Notes under the pieces: model-generated
Told to the model about the DNA's origin: nothing
Databases searched by the model: none
The model's input: only the letters and a program-made list of their open reading frames with translations
Position numbers and translations under genes: made by a program
From: Paenibacillus zeisoli
GTDB lineage: Bacteria; Bacillota; Bacilli; Paenibacillales; Paenibacillaceae
NCBI RefSeq assembly: GCF_003994465.1
Contig: NZ_RZNX01000002.1
Location: forward strand, 147,444 to 211,443
DNA: 64,000 nt
Reading direction: 5' to 3'
In this document: one piece after another, positions 49,400-57,688 of the stretch
Numbering within the stretch: the first letter of the stretch is position 1
Layout of the letters: each line of letters begins with the position of its first letter

Positions 49400-50956
49400 A
49401 TGAACAGTTCCGTTCCACCGCACAGTGATCTCCCCCGATTCCCGGAGTCACTCTGGAGAAGTACAACAGACCTTCCCACTTTCGATAAGTTAAGAGAGAC
49501 AATATATACCGACGTGGCGGTAATCGGGGCGGGGATTTCAGGGATTACCACAGCTTACCTTCTTGCCAAAGAAGGAGTCCGGGTAACCCTGGTCGAGATG
49601 AACCGGGTGCTCGAAGGCACAACCGGTTATACAACTGCCAAGATTACAACACAGCATGGTTTGATCTATGACAAATTGCTTCATCATTTTGGTGAAGAGC
49701 AGGCCAGACTTTATCACGATGCCAATCATGAAGCTATGGAGTTCATCTGGCGAACCGTTGGCGAACATGGTATTGATTGTGATCTTGAGAAACAGGATGC
49801 CTATCTGTACGCCGATTCGGACGAATCCCTCAAGCAGCTTCAGAAGGAATGGTCCGCTTATGAGAAGCTGGGGCTGCCTGGAGAATGGACAGAGTCGATA
49901 CCTATCCCCCTTGTAGTTCAAGGGGCTATCAAGATGCCGGATCAGGCCCAGTTCCACCCGCTTCATTATTTGCGCACCATGCTGGATTACATCTTGAACC
50001 ACGGCGGTACGATCTATGAGCAGACCACGCTGAGCGGCGAGCTGGAGCAGAAGGAGGACGGAGTTCTCCATCTGAAAACCTCGGACGGGTATACACTTAA
50101 ATGTAATCAAGTGGTTGCTGCTACCCATTTCCCTTTCTATGATGGCGGCGGACTGTTCTTCTCCCGTCTCCATGCAGAAAGATCCTACGTGGTGGCGATC
50201 GAGCCGGAGACTTCGTATGCGGGCGGCATGTATATAAATGCCGGATCTCCAAGCAGATCCCTGCGTTCAGCCAAGCTGGATGGACGCGACGTCATTCTGG
50301 TCGGTGGAGAGAACCACAAGACAGGGCAAGGACTGTGTACGATCAAATATTATGAGAATTTGGAACTGTTCGGAGGAGAACTGCTTGGAGCCAAGCGGAT
50401 TCCTTACCGCTGGTCTGCACAGGATCTGATCACTCTGGATGAGGTACCTTACATCGGACGGCTTAACGACAAGCACCCGAATATCTACGTAGCTACTGGA
50501 TTCGGCAAATGGGGAATGACGAACGGTACCCTGTCCGCACTCCTTATCCGTGACTTGATTCTGAACCGGGATAACCGGTATGCAGAACTGTTCAGTCCTT
50601 CTAGGTTCAAGGCGGATCCCAGCATCAAGAACTTTGTGGTGCAGAACGCGAATGTGGCCAAGGAGCTTATCGCCGGCAAGGTAGATATTATCCACCGCAA
50701 GGCGGACGATCTGCAGCCGGATGAGGGAAGTCTGGTCCAGCACCTCGGGAAAAAGGCTGCCGCTTACAAGGATAAGGATGGCAAGCTGTTCATCGTGGAT
50801 GCCACCTGCACCCATATGGGCTGCGAAGTGAACTGGAATGAGGGTGAGCGGACATGGGACTGCCCATGTCACGGATCCCGGTACGACCATAAGGGTAAGG
50901 TTATTGAAGGCCCGGCTACGGAGCCGCTGAAGCCTTATGATTCACAGCAGCATTAG
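49400..50956 (+). CDS. FAD-dependent oxidoreductase with C-terminal Rieske domain (YhfW-like)
   Basis: 518 aa from the ATG at 49400, behind GAGGAGG. The N-terminal two thirds are a glycine-oxidase/DadA-type flavoprotein (DVAVIGAGISGITTAYLLAKEG near residue 38, EGTTGYTTAKIT near 70, YVATGFGKWGMTNG near 370). The last 90 residues are a Rieske domain with C-x-H (CTHMGC) and C-x-C-H (DCPCHGSRYD) binding a 2Fe-2S cluster. Fusion and order match B. subtilis YhfW. Substrate not known; the Rieske centre suggests electron transfer onward. Monocistronic, ended by a terminator. Confidence 0.88.
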   Translation: MNSSVPPHSDLPRFPESLWRSTTDLPTFDKLRETIYTDVAVIGAGISGITTAYLLAKEGVRVTLVEMNRVLEGTTGYTTAKITTQHGLIYDKLLHHFGEEQARLYHDANHEAMEFIWRTVGEHGIDCDLEKQDAYLYADSDESLKQLQKEWSAYEKLGLPGEWTESIPIPLVVQGAIKMPDQAQFHPLHYLRTMLDYILNHGGTIYEQTTLSGELEQKEDGVLHLKTSDGYTLKCNQVVAATHFPFYDGGGLFFSRLHAERSYVVAIEPETSYAGGMYINAGSPSRSLRSAKLDGRDVILVGGENHKTGQGLCTIKYYENLELFGGELLGAKRIPYRWSAQDLITLDEVPYIGRLNDKHPNIYVATGFGKWGMTNGTLSALLIRDLILNRDNRYAELFSPSRFKADPSIKNFVVQNANVAKELIAGKVDIIHRKADDLQPDEGSLVQHLGKKAAAYKDKDGKLFIVDATCTHMGCEVNWNEGERTWDCPCHGSRYDHKGKVIEGPATEPLKPYDSQQH

Positions 50957-50984
50957 ACGGAGTGCGAGGTAGAAAAGACTAACA

Positions 50985-51024
50985 AAAATGACGTACACAC
51001 GAACCCGTGTTGTACGTCATTTTA
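50985..51024. terminator. Intrinsic terminator after the YhfW-like gene
   Basis: AAAATGACGTACA pairs with TGTACGTCATTTT, with CACG/CGTG inside, followed by ATTTTGG. Confidence 0.85.
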
Positions 51025-51059
51025 TTTTGGTCTGGTTATGCTGCAATTGACTCATCTTC

Positions 51060-51572
51060 TCATTTGGCAGCCCCGTCTCCATATTTATGATCCCATTGAT
51101 TCTTCCAGTTTGCATAAGATAGTCCTGTCAGTTCCTCAAGAGTCTTGCCCTCCAGGGAATAGACTGCGCCATTCATCTGATCGGAATGAGGGAAGGAAGA
51201 TCCTCCGACAACTTTGCCACCTGTCATCATAATGTTCATGTCAGTAGGAAGATCATATTTCTCCGATAGAGGATGATGATCGACAATGAATCCGTAGGTA
51301 GTTATTTCACTGCCAAAATACCTCTCCGGCGGCTGCTTCTGAACAGACCAGGTCTGTGCGCACCAAGTCTCACGGAGCAAGGGCTTCTGCAAGCTGTATG
51401 TACTCAACTGGCCCCTATAACCTGTAACCTGATAACCCATCGATTTGATAAATGACTCCGCCGCCTTCTCATCCCCACGATAAAGATGCGGCTTATGAAC
51501 ACCATGTCCGAAAGAGCATCCCTCAGAAATAAGAGCAAGTATCAGCACAATTCCCAGCCCTATCCTTCTCAC
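51060..51572 (-). CDS. Putative secreted or lipid-anchored protein, unknown function
   Basis: 170 aa. A short signal-like N-terminus (MRRIGLGIVLILALISEGC) ends in a cysteine at residue 19; the Ser-Glu-Gly-Cys context is an imperfect lipobox, so anchoring is uncertain. The rest is soluble, with a GYQVTGYRGQLSTYSLQK segment near 47-64 and a Cys/Trp pair near 70-75. I do not recognise the family. It stands alone, converging with the YhfW-like gene. Confidence 0.6.
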   Translation of the reverse strand: MRRIGLGIVLILALISEGCSFGHGVHKPHLYRGDEKAAESFIKSMGYQVTGYRGQLSTYSLQKPLLRETWCAQTWSVQKQPPERYFGSEITTYGFIVDHHPLSEKYDLPTDMNIMMTGGKVVGGSSFPHSDQMNGAVYSLEGKTLEELTGLSYANWKNQWDHKYGDGAAK

Positions 51573-51669
51573 TATTCCCCCTCCTTAATCATACCTGTAT
51601 AACGTCCCTAATGCCGCCAAAGTTGCAAGCCGCTAAATCTTACGTAATTATTAATTTATAATCAGTATG

Positions 51670-51698
51670 TTGCATTGTTCAGTAGTGCATGATACTAT
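51670..51698 (+). promoter_or_regulatory. Promoter of the PadR operon
   Basis: TTGCAT (51670-51675) and TACTAT (51693-51698) have a 17-bp spacer. ATACTA-type direct repeats at 51692, 51709 and (as GTACTA) 51725, about 16-17 bp apart, may be PadR contact sites. Confidence 0.5.
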
Positions 51699-51766
51699 TT
51701 AGCTCAGATACTAATCAATGTTCAGTACTAAGGATTACACCACACATGAAAAAGAGGGGATGTCCC

Positions 51767-52093
51767 TTGGATATTAGCATCCAATTCAAGAAAGGTGCTC
51801 TGGAGCTGTGCGTGCTCGTGCTCATACATGAACGTGACCGCTACGGATATGAGCTAGCCCAATCCGTCTCCGAGCATATTGAAGTCGCCGAGGGCGCTCT
51901 ATATCCGCTGCTTCGCAGATTGGTCAACGAAGGTTACTGCACTACGTATCTGCAGGAATCTACCGGTGGACCTCCGCGGAAATATTACAAGCTTACATCA
52001 ACCGGTGAAACCCACATGAAGACACTAGTCACCGAGTGGAAGCAATTCGTATACAGCGTATCGAGATTAATCGAGAGAGGGCCACTATTATGA
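51767..52093 (+). CDS. PadR-family transcriptional regulator
   Basis: 108 aa from the TTG at 51767, with GAGGGGATG upstream; this gives the usual PadR length, while an ATG at 51746 has a poor site. Winged helix (IQFKKGALELCVLVLIHERDRYGYELAQ) and VAEGALYPLLRRLVNEGYC are typical. Its stop overlaps the next start (ATGA). PadR genes followed by a HAAS/DUF1700 protein and a DUF4097 protein form a recurring Firmicute operon linked to envelope stress in some species. It probably represses its own operon. Confidence 0.85.
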   Translation: MDISIQFKKGALELCVLVLIHERDRYGYELAQSVSEHIEVAEGALYPLLRRLVNEGYCTTYLQESTGGPPRKYYKLTSTGETHMKTLVTEWKQFVYSVSRLIERGPLL

Positions 52094-52683
52094 AAAAACA
52101 TGAATTTCTTACCCAGCTAAGTGCGCAGCTATCCCAGCTGCCTCCAGAAGAAAGACTGGAACTGCTTGAGGATTATGAAGCCCACTTCGCCTTCGGGAGG
52201 CAAAATGGCAAGTCGGAGGAAGAGATCGTAAGCGAGCTTGGCGACCCGCATGAGCTGGCCAAGGAAGCGCTTGGAGAACGGTTCATCACACAAGAGCCTG
52301 TGTACTGGTACCATGACTCCAGCAAGGGACAGCCCCATTCGGCAGCTCCCGCTCAGCGGCGGGGCAGAGGTATGACTGCCCAGGTATTCATTCTGATTGG
52401 AATGTTCTTCGCGAATATCGTACTCGGTCCGCTGATGATTGCTTTCTGGGCAGTCGTCATCTCCATTATGGCGGCAGCTTTGGCGGGGATCGTAAGTCCT
52501 GCACTTCTAGCTCTGGATATGGTATTCCACAGCGTGTCACCGGCCAAATGGTTCGCGAGCATTTTTATGGTCGGCTTCGGAATCCTGCTTGGCGTAGGTT
52601 CCAAAGGTCTACTTAAGGGGGCACTCTTAACTACGCGGAAATACCTCAGCTGGAACTACCACCTTGCTAAAGGAGATGCATAA
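52090..52683 (+). CDS. DUF1700/HAAS-domain membrane protein
   Basis: 197 aa from the ATG at 52090, overlapping the padR stop. The N-terminal 70 residues form the HAAS (DUF1700) domain: LTQLSAQLSQLPPEERLELLEDYEAHF, then GKSEEEIVSELGDPHELAKEAL. Three to four membrane helices follow (about 105-185). The family often pairs with PadR regulators and DUF4097 proteins and is thought to act at the membrane, but its biochemical role is unknown. Confidence 0.85.
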   Translation: MKKHEFLTQLSAQLSQLPPEERLELLEDYEAHFAFGRQNGKSEEEIVSELGDPHELAKEALGERFITQEPVYWYHDSSKGQPHSAAPAQRRGRGMTAQVFILIGMFFANIVLGPLMIAFWAVVISIMAAALAGIVSPALLALDMVFHSVSPAKWFASIFMVGFGILLGVGSKGLLKGALLTTRKYLSWNYHLAKGDA

Positions 52684-52685
52684 TC

Positions 52686-53528
52686 ATGAAAAAATTTATT
52701 GCACTAGCTATCCTGCTTATGATCGTTGGAGCCGGAGGTATGGCTGCTAACAAGTTCGCGTTCGGCGATGATCTTCCGGCTTATCATAAGAAGTGGACCT
52801 TCAGCGCCGGGGAGCTCAAAGAGCTCATGATCAATAGCAGTTCTGCTTCTATTGAAGCGGAATTCATCCAGAGCCAAGATGGCAGCAATTACGTGGAACT
52901 TTCGGGGAACATGAATCAGAATGTAATCAATAAGCTTGGCCATGTAGGCGTGAGTGGAGGAAAACTTGATCTTGACCTGTCTAGCGATAACGAATTCCGG
53001 TTCTTAAACGTGAATTTCCAGTCTACCAAGCAGCATATGGTCGTGGCCCTATCTGACCCATCCGAACTGGCCAAGGTCCAGGTTACTATGGACTCATCCG
53101 ATTTGAATTTCAAGGGAATTCAAGCTGAACAGATTCATATTTCAGGAAGCTCAGGCGTGATCAAGCTGAGTTCAATCAAAGCAAAGAAGTTGCAGGCATC
53201 AGTAGAATCGGGCATTATTACAGCGGAGACAGTTCAAGCCGACGTCGAACTCAGTGCTGAATCGGGTAATCTTGAGCTTGATCATTGGGAAGGGAACGGC
53301 AGCTTGAAGACAGAATCAGGCAGTATCCGGATTCAAGATCAGAAGTCCACACGGCTTGATCTCGTAGCTGAATCCGGTACGATTGATGTAGAGGCCAACC
53401 CGGATTTCAAAGGGTTCTACGACGCGCAAGCAGAATCGGGCATGGTAGATGTTCCTGATTCACCTCGAACAACCACCGATATAATCAAAGCTCGCGTTGA
53501 TTCGGGCACCATTTCCATCCACGATTAG
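52686..53528 (+). CDS. DUF4097-family beta-helix protein
   Basis: 280 aa. One N-terminal membrane anchor or signal peptide (about 4-24), then a repetitive beta-helix region with ESG/SSG turns (VESGIITAE, AESGNLELD, TESGSIRIQ, AESGTIDVE, AESGMVDVP, VDSGTISIH), which is the DUF4097 pattern. It starts 3 bp after the DUF1700 gene and ends the operon. The exposed beta-helix suggests a surface or periplasm-facing structural or sensing role. No catalytic residues are apparent. Confidence 0.85.
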   Translation: MKKFIALAILLMIVGAGGMAANKFAFGDDLPAYHKKWTFSAGELKELMINSSSASIEAEFIQSQDGSNYVELSGNMNQNVINKLGHVGVSGGKLDLDLSSDNEFRFLNVNFQSTKQHMVVALSDPSELAKVQVTMDSSDLNFKGIQAEQIHISGSSGVIKLSSIKAKKLQASVESGIITAETVQADVELSAESGNLELDHWEGNGSLKTESGSIRIQDQKSTRLDLVAESGTIDVEANPDFKGFYDAQAESGMVDVPDSPRTTTDIIKARVDSGTISIHD

Positions 53529-53580
53529 GGTTAGACGCTATGCTTGAGATCTTACACCTGAGAACATACATAAGAATTGA

Positions 53581-53689
53581 GCGGCGCCAGCGATAGCGCG
53601 GGCGACCATGCAGTGACGGTTGTACCGGGCGACCGTGTAGCGACATTGCGGGCGGGCCGGTGTGCCCGGCAGGCGGGCCGCTGATCGCC
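53581..53689. repeat. GC-rich imperfect repeat block
   Basis: An intergenic stretch much richer in G and C than its flanks contains two copies of CGGGCGACC (within 53599-53640) and related GCGGGCGGGCC elements spaced about 25-30 bp. No reading frame in it resembles a protein. It may be a dispersed extragenic repeat; other genome copies would be needed to say. Confidence 0.45.
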
Positions 53690-53736
53690 AGCAAGAAGAA
53701 GGAGGACGCCCCAGTGGCGCCCTCCTTCTTCTTGCT
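53690..53736. terminator. Long bidirectional terminator hairpin
   Basis: A 16-bp arm beginning AGCAAGAAGAAGGAGG (53690-53705) pairs with its exact complement ending at 53736, with GGCGC-type pairing inside. It sits between convergent genes. Confidence 0.8.
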
Positions 53737-53740
53737 CTAA

Positions 53741-54193
53741 TTATGCGATATCTTGCGCAATAGCTTCTCGGTACGATTGAAGCGAGACATAAATCATCGT
53801 CTGCAGCACACTTTGGTCCGCTTCGGTGAGGATCTCTTCTGCATAATGCCAGGCGTTCTCCTCGATTAGCAGCGCAATCTTCTTCCGCTCAAGCTCATCC
53901 TCGCACATATCATAACGATCGGAAAGTGCAGCCAGATGAATATCTGCGGAATGTCCCAGCTCATGGGCGAACACAATGCCCAGTACTTCTTCATATCGTT
54001 CCAGCGATCCAAAAATATTCAGACACTGCTTCTTAATCTCATCCAGGTACATCGTAATGCAGTGATCGTTCATGCTATATTTACCGCCCACATTCCGGCC
54101 GCCAGGGAACCGACCCCGAATGCTGACGGTGACTAGACTGCCCGTTCTCGCCACCAGCTCACCAAAAATTTGCTTCGCTATAGTTCTGTTCAA
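53741..54193 (-). CDS. Putative zinc metalloprotease with HELGH motif
   Basis: 150 aa. A single HExxH zinc motif, H-E-L-G-H, lies near residue 77 after a short helix (GIVFAHELGHSADIH), with Glu-rich sequence after it (EENAWHYAEEIL near 112) that could supply the third ligand. Size and motif recall minimal ImmA/IrrE-type metallopeptidases, but there is no helix-turn-helix domain and no mobile element around it. Function is unknown. The start at 54193 lacks a strong ribosome site. Confidence 0.65.
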   Translation of the reverse strand: MNRTIAKQIFGELVARTGSLVTVSIRGRFPGGRNVGGKYSMNDHCITMYLDEIKKQCLNIFGSLERYEEVLGIVFAHELGHSADIHLAALSDRYDMCEDELERKKIALLIEENAWHYAEEILTEADQSVLQTMIYVSLQSYREAIAQDIA

Positions 54194-54395
54194 TATACTC
54201 CCCTTATTTCTTCGTAATTTAACATTACAAATAGACCTATTAAGACTATTATAATGTAAATCAAAGGGATTTAGAACTATAAACTATCTATTACCCCAAA
54301 AAAACATCTATTAAACACCCTGTTTGCGTGTAACCCGTAAATCTTGGTTGTAGTGCTTGAAAACCTTTATGAATACCGCTAAACTAAAGGTACTT

Positions 54396-54434
54396 ATGAA
54401 TAGCGAGTTGACACGAAGAGGGTTGCAGAAATAG
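54396..54434 (+). CDS. Possible 12-codon leader peptide overlapping a terminator
   Basis: ATG at 54396, with AAAGG six bases upstream, opens MNSELTRRGLQK and stops at TAG (54432-54434). The stop lies in the loop of the hairpin at 54417-54446, and the last codons cover its 5' arm. A ribosome on this frame would block the terminator, a classic attenuator layout, ahead of the DNA glycosylase gene. No promoter is proven; TTGAAA-N17-TAAACT lies just upstream. Confidence 0.35.
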   Translation: MNSELTRRGLQK

Positions 54435-54450
54435 CTGCAGCCCTCTCTTT
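54417..54450 (+). terminator. Terminator hairpin upstream of the DNA glycosylase gene, possible attenuator
   Basis: AGAGGG-TTGCAG pairs with CTGCA-G-CCCTCT, followed by CTTT. No plus-strand gene lies upstream for about 870 bp, so it most likely acts in a leader of the gene at 54513 or ends a small RNA. Confidence 0.6.
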
Positions 54451-54512
54451 AGGTTGTGTAAGCCCGGCAGCGCCAAGATTCACCGTTACCCTGAATTGAT
54501 GAGGAGGACGAC

Positions 54513-55181
54513 ATGAAATTCGATGTAACTGACCCTAGAGCCGATGCTTTAAGCACTTCAGACCCCCGCCTTGGGGTACTGATCCGAAGAATTGGAGCCC
54601 TCAATATCCGCGTAGAAGATGATCCCTTTGTATCGCTGGTCAGATCGATCATTAGCCAGCAGATCTCCGTTAAGGCAGCGGCAACCATCCGCGGCCGTGT
54701 GCTTGAGCTGACGGGGGAATTCACACCCGAAGCCATTCAGCAGCAGGACGATCAGGCGCTGCGGGCAGCGGGTCTGTCCGCCTCCAAAGTCATCTACCTG
54801 CGCGATCTATGCAGCCGGGTTCTGTCCGGAGAGCTGGATTTCGCCCTCTTCCCTTCCATGACCAATGAGGAAATCATGAATGCGCTGACGGCTGTGAAGG
54901 GAATTGGCAAATGGACGGCTGAAATGTTCCTGATCTTTGCCATGGGTCGGTATGATGTCGTATCCGGCGGGGATGCGGGTCTACAGCGCGCAGCCAAATG
55001 GCTCTATGGCCTGGAGGAGCGGAAGGATAAGAAGTATCTGGAGCAGGTGTCCCATCAATGGGCGCCTTACGGAGCCATTGCCGGCCTGTATCTGTGGGAG
55101 GCGATCAACTGCGGAGCGGTGGACTCGGCCTCCACGCTTGAGGAATGGATCCAGACTGCCGAACAGTCCAGGCTTGAATAG
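54513..55181 (+). CDS. DNA-3-methyladenine glycosylase II family protein
   Basis: 222 aa, HhH-GPD superfamily. The helix-hairpin-helix KGIGKWTAEMFLIFAMG near residue 128-144 is followed by a catalytic Asp in VVSGGDAGLQRA near 152. IRSIISQQISVKAAATIRGRV near 44-64 (here VRSIISQQIS) is the usual AlkA-like segment. It would remove alkylated purines from DNA. It lacks the N-terminal Ada-like domain of E. coli AlkA. GAGGAGG lies before the ATG. A short leader frame and hairpin upstream may control it. Confidence 0.88.
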   Translation: MKFDVTDPRADALSTSDPRLGVLIRRIGALNIRVEDDPFVSLVRSIISQQISVKAAATIRGRVLELTGEFTPEAIQQQDDQALRAAGLSASKVIYLRDLCSRVLSGELDFALFPSMTNEEIMNALTAVKGIGKWTAEMFLIFAMGRYDVVSGGDAGLQRAAKWLYGLEERKDKKYLEQVSHQWAPYGAIAGLYLWEAINCGAVDSASTLEEWIQTAEQSRLE

Positions 55182-55344
55182 CCGACCTGGGAACCCAGTC
55201 AGGCCTGTAGTAACTTTTTACAAATATAAAACGTTTGAAAGATAAGCATGGAACTTTCACGAAATTTGAGATAACATGGACAATGGACTACTTACGGTAA
55301 ATCCTGTAATTTTCCATATAATATAGAGTGGGGTTGAAATTAAA

Positions 55345-56637
55345 TTGTTCTCATTATCCGAAGTCAGCCGTCCTGCAAAACGGTTCCTTGCGGTGTGCAT
55401 CGCTCTGGTGCTCGTTCTCTCCTGTATCATTGTTCTGAGCTATAACAATTACTTTTTGCTCGGTGATCTGGTTAAACGCAACAATGATGACGTAAAGTAC
55501 ATCCACAGCGCCAAGCTGCTGCTCAATCAGGGTATACTTGCCTATAATTCGGGCGAGCAGCCATCTGCTTTCATTATGCCGGGAATGCCGATTCTGCTGG
55601 CAGGCGTCATGGCTATTTTTGGACAAGATGATGTTGGTATTAATGCCTTCCGTATTCTTCAATGTGTTATGCAGGCATTCTCCGTCTATTTGATCTTCAT
55701 TATTGGCCGCCGCGTATTCAATACCCGAATTGCCTTGATCACTGCAGCGATCTGCGTGTTGTATCCGCCGGATTACTTCTCTTCAGGCAGCATCCTGTCC
55801 GAAACCACATTCCGTACGATTCAGCTGCTGCTGATCTGTCTGGCTTTTGTCGCCATGGATAAGCGAAAGACGGTCTGGTATATCCTTATCGGTCTGCTCG
55901 TTGCGGTGGCTGCTTACTTCAAGCCTCATGCGACCTTGTATCCAGCCATCTTCTTCATTCTATGGTGGAAGCAGCGGACCCCTTGGAAGGACATTGTAAA
56001 ATATGTAACGGCCATGGCTGCAGTCTACATACTATGCCTTTTGCCTTGGTGGATAAGGAATATGATCACGTTCGACAAATTCATTCTGTTCACCAACTCG
56101 GGGGGAAGCCCCTTCCTGCTCGGAACCCGCATTCATGGGGCACTGCCTCCCGCCGGATTCTTCGTAGAGCATCCTGAGTATGATCCGAAGACGGTCTTCC
56201 AGGGCGCGGACAGCAGCGCTGTCACCAAAGGGCTCGATATTATCAAATACGGCTTCGTCCATGACCCGTTGAATTATATTTATTGGTATACCTTAGGCAG
56301 ATGGGTCGAGCTGTATATTCATCCGTTCTACTCCCGGCCTTTCTGGCCGATCACCCGTCCGGTGATGAACGTGCTTCAAATGATTATGATGGCGGTAAGT
56401 ATGATTGGACTCGTCTGGGCACTGATCAAGCATCCTATGAAGCGGATGCTGCCGCTGCTGCTTACGCTGGCTTATTTTACACTGATCTATCAGCCATTCG
56501 TAGCTTTTAACCGTTATGGTTATCCTAATGAAATCATATTGTTCTTGTTCGCGGCTTATCTGATTGACCAATTGATTGTTATGAGACACAAAGAACCATT
56601 GCTTAAAGCAAATCAGGGAGGAACAGGCATCCGATGA
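55345..56637 (+). CDS. Membrane glycosyltransferase, GT39/ArnT-like
   Basis: 430 aa from a TTG at 55345 with a weak GTGGGG site; TATAAT at 55317-55322 could be the -10. About ten membrane helices. The first external loop holds NDDVKYIHSAKLL (acidic pair after TM1, as in PMT/ArnT-type enzymes), consistent with transfer of a sugar from a lipid carrier on the outer face of the membrane. Its stop overlaps the next gene. With the following GT2, DUF2304 and small flippase-like proteins it forms a compact surface-glycosylation operon. The acceptor is not known. Confidence 0.75.
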   Translation: MFSLSEVSRPAKRFLAVCIALVLVLSCIIVLSYNNYFLLGDLVKRNNDDVKYIHSAKLLLNQGILAYNSGEQPSAFIMPGMPILLAGVMAIFGQDDVGINAFRILQCVMQAFSVYLIFIIGRRVFNTRIALITAAICVLYPPDYFSSGSILSETTFRTIQLLLICLAFVAMDKRKTVWYILIGLLVAVAAYFKPHATLYPAIFFILWWKQRTPWKDIVKYVTAMAAVYILCLLPWWIRNMITFDKFILFTNSGGSPFLLGTRIHGALPPAGFFVEHPEYDPKTVFQGADSSAVTKGLDIIKYGFVHDPLNYIYWYTLGRWVELYIHPFYSRPFWPITRPVMNVLQMIMMAVSMIGLVWALIKHPMKRMLPLLLTLAYFTLIYQPFVAFNRYGYPNEIILFLFAAYLIDQLIVMRHKEPLLKANQGGTGIR

Positions 56638-57344
56638 AGATACTCATCATTATTCCGGCATATAACGAAGAAGGAAGTATTGTGCGGGTTATCCGTGATA
56701 TTAACAAACATGCGCCAGAAGCGGACATTGTCGTTGTGAACGACGGGTCCACAGACCGTACCGAAGCGCTGGCATTGGAAGCGGGAGCACATGTGCTGAC
56801 TATGCCTTTTAATGTGGGAATCGGAGGTGGCATGCAGACCGGCTACATGTACGCCCGCAATAACGGCTATGATGTAGCTATCCAGATGGATGCGGACGGT
56901 CAGCACCCTGCCGAGGAGCTGCCCAAGCTGATCGCCAAAGCCTCTGATCACGATCTCGTGATCGGTTCCAGGTTCGTGGAAGCCACATCCTACCGGTCGT
57001 CGAGTGCTCGCCGGGTCGGCATCATCTTCTTCTCGAAGCTAGTGACCCTGGTAACCCGTCAGAAATTCACGGACACGACCAGCGGCTTCCGCGCAGCGGG
57101 ACGCAAAGTGATCAATCTGTATTCCAATTATTATCCAATGGATTATCCTGAAGTTGAATCGATCGTATATTTGAAGCGCAGAGGCTGCAAGATTACAGAG
57201 GTCTCCACCGAAATGCGTTCCAGAGAGACCGGGAAGTCATCGATTACCCCGATCAAATCCGTCTATTATATGATTAAGGTTACGCTCTCTGTGCTGATGA
57301 GTGCGGTCCGTTATGATAAACCGAAAGCCGGTGAGATCGGGTGA
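56634..57344 (+). CDS. Family 2 glycosyltransferase, polyprenyl-phosphate sugar synthase type
   Basis: 236 aa. Soluble GT-A fold with IIIPAYNEEGSI at the N-terminus, VVNDGSTDRT near 35, QMDADGQH (catalytic DxD) near 86, and TTSGFRAAGR near 145. The DPM1-like sequence points to transfer of a sugar from a nucleotide donor to undecaprenyl phosphate. It overlaps both neighbours (ATGA at the start; start of the next gene before its stop), so the four genes are tightly coupled. Confidence 0.88.
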   Translation: MKILIIIPAYNEEGSIVRVIRDINKHAPEADIVVVNDGSTDRTEALALEAGAHVLTMPFNVGIGGGMQTGYMYARNNGYDVAIQMDADGQHPAEELPKLIAKASDHDLVIGSRFVEATSYRSSSARRVGIIFFSKLVTLVTRQKFTDTTSGFRAAGRKVINLYSNYYPMDYPEVESIVYLKRRGCKITEVSTEMRSRETGKSSITPIKSVYYMIKVTLSVLMSAVRYDKPKAGEIG

Positions 57345-57688
57345 CTATCTATTTCCTGTCTGTAATTCTATCTTTCTTGTTCCTTGCTATTGTCCTTGAG
57401 CTGGTTCGTCACCAGAAGCTGAAGGAGCAGTATTCCCTGCTCTGGATTCTGTTCGGTGTACTCTTGTTCATCATCTCGCTTAACGTGCGGTTCATTGAGA
57501 CCATTGCTTCCTGGCTTGGTGTCAAATATGCGCCTGCCATGCTGTTCCTGTTCGGTCTGCTCTTCTGCTTCGCCTTCATTCTTCACTTGACGCTGGTTGT
57601 GACGAAGCTCTCCAATCAGGTGCTGAGACTGACTCAAGAGCTGACGATCCGCAAAGAAAAGGAGTCCCGACATGGACAAGATGATTAG
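57341..57688 (+). CDS. DUF2304-family membrane protein
   Basis: 115 aa with three membrane helices (about 2-20, 32-52, 64-90) and a hydrophilic C-terminal helix. YSLLWILFGVLLFIISLNVRFIETIASWLGV is the DUF2304 core. The family is found beside polyprenyl-phosphate GT2 enzymes, but its role (possibly a partner of the transferase or flippase) is not settled. It starts 4 bp before the GT2 stop and overlaps the next gene by 17 bp. Confidence 0.8.
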   Translation: MTIYFLSVILSFLFLAIVLELVRHQKLKEQYSLLWILFGVLLFIISLNVRFIETIASWLGVKYAPAMLFLFGLLFCFAFILHLTLVVTKLSNQVLRLTQELTIRKEKESRHGQDD

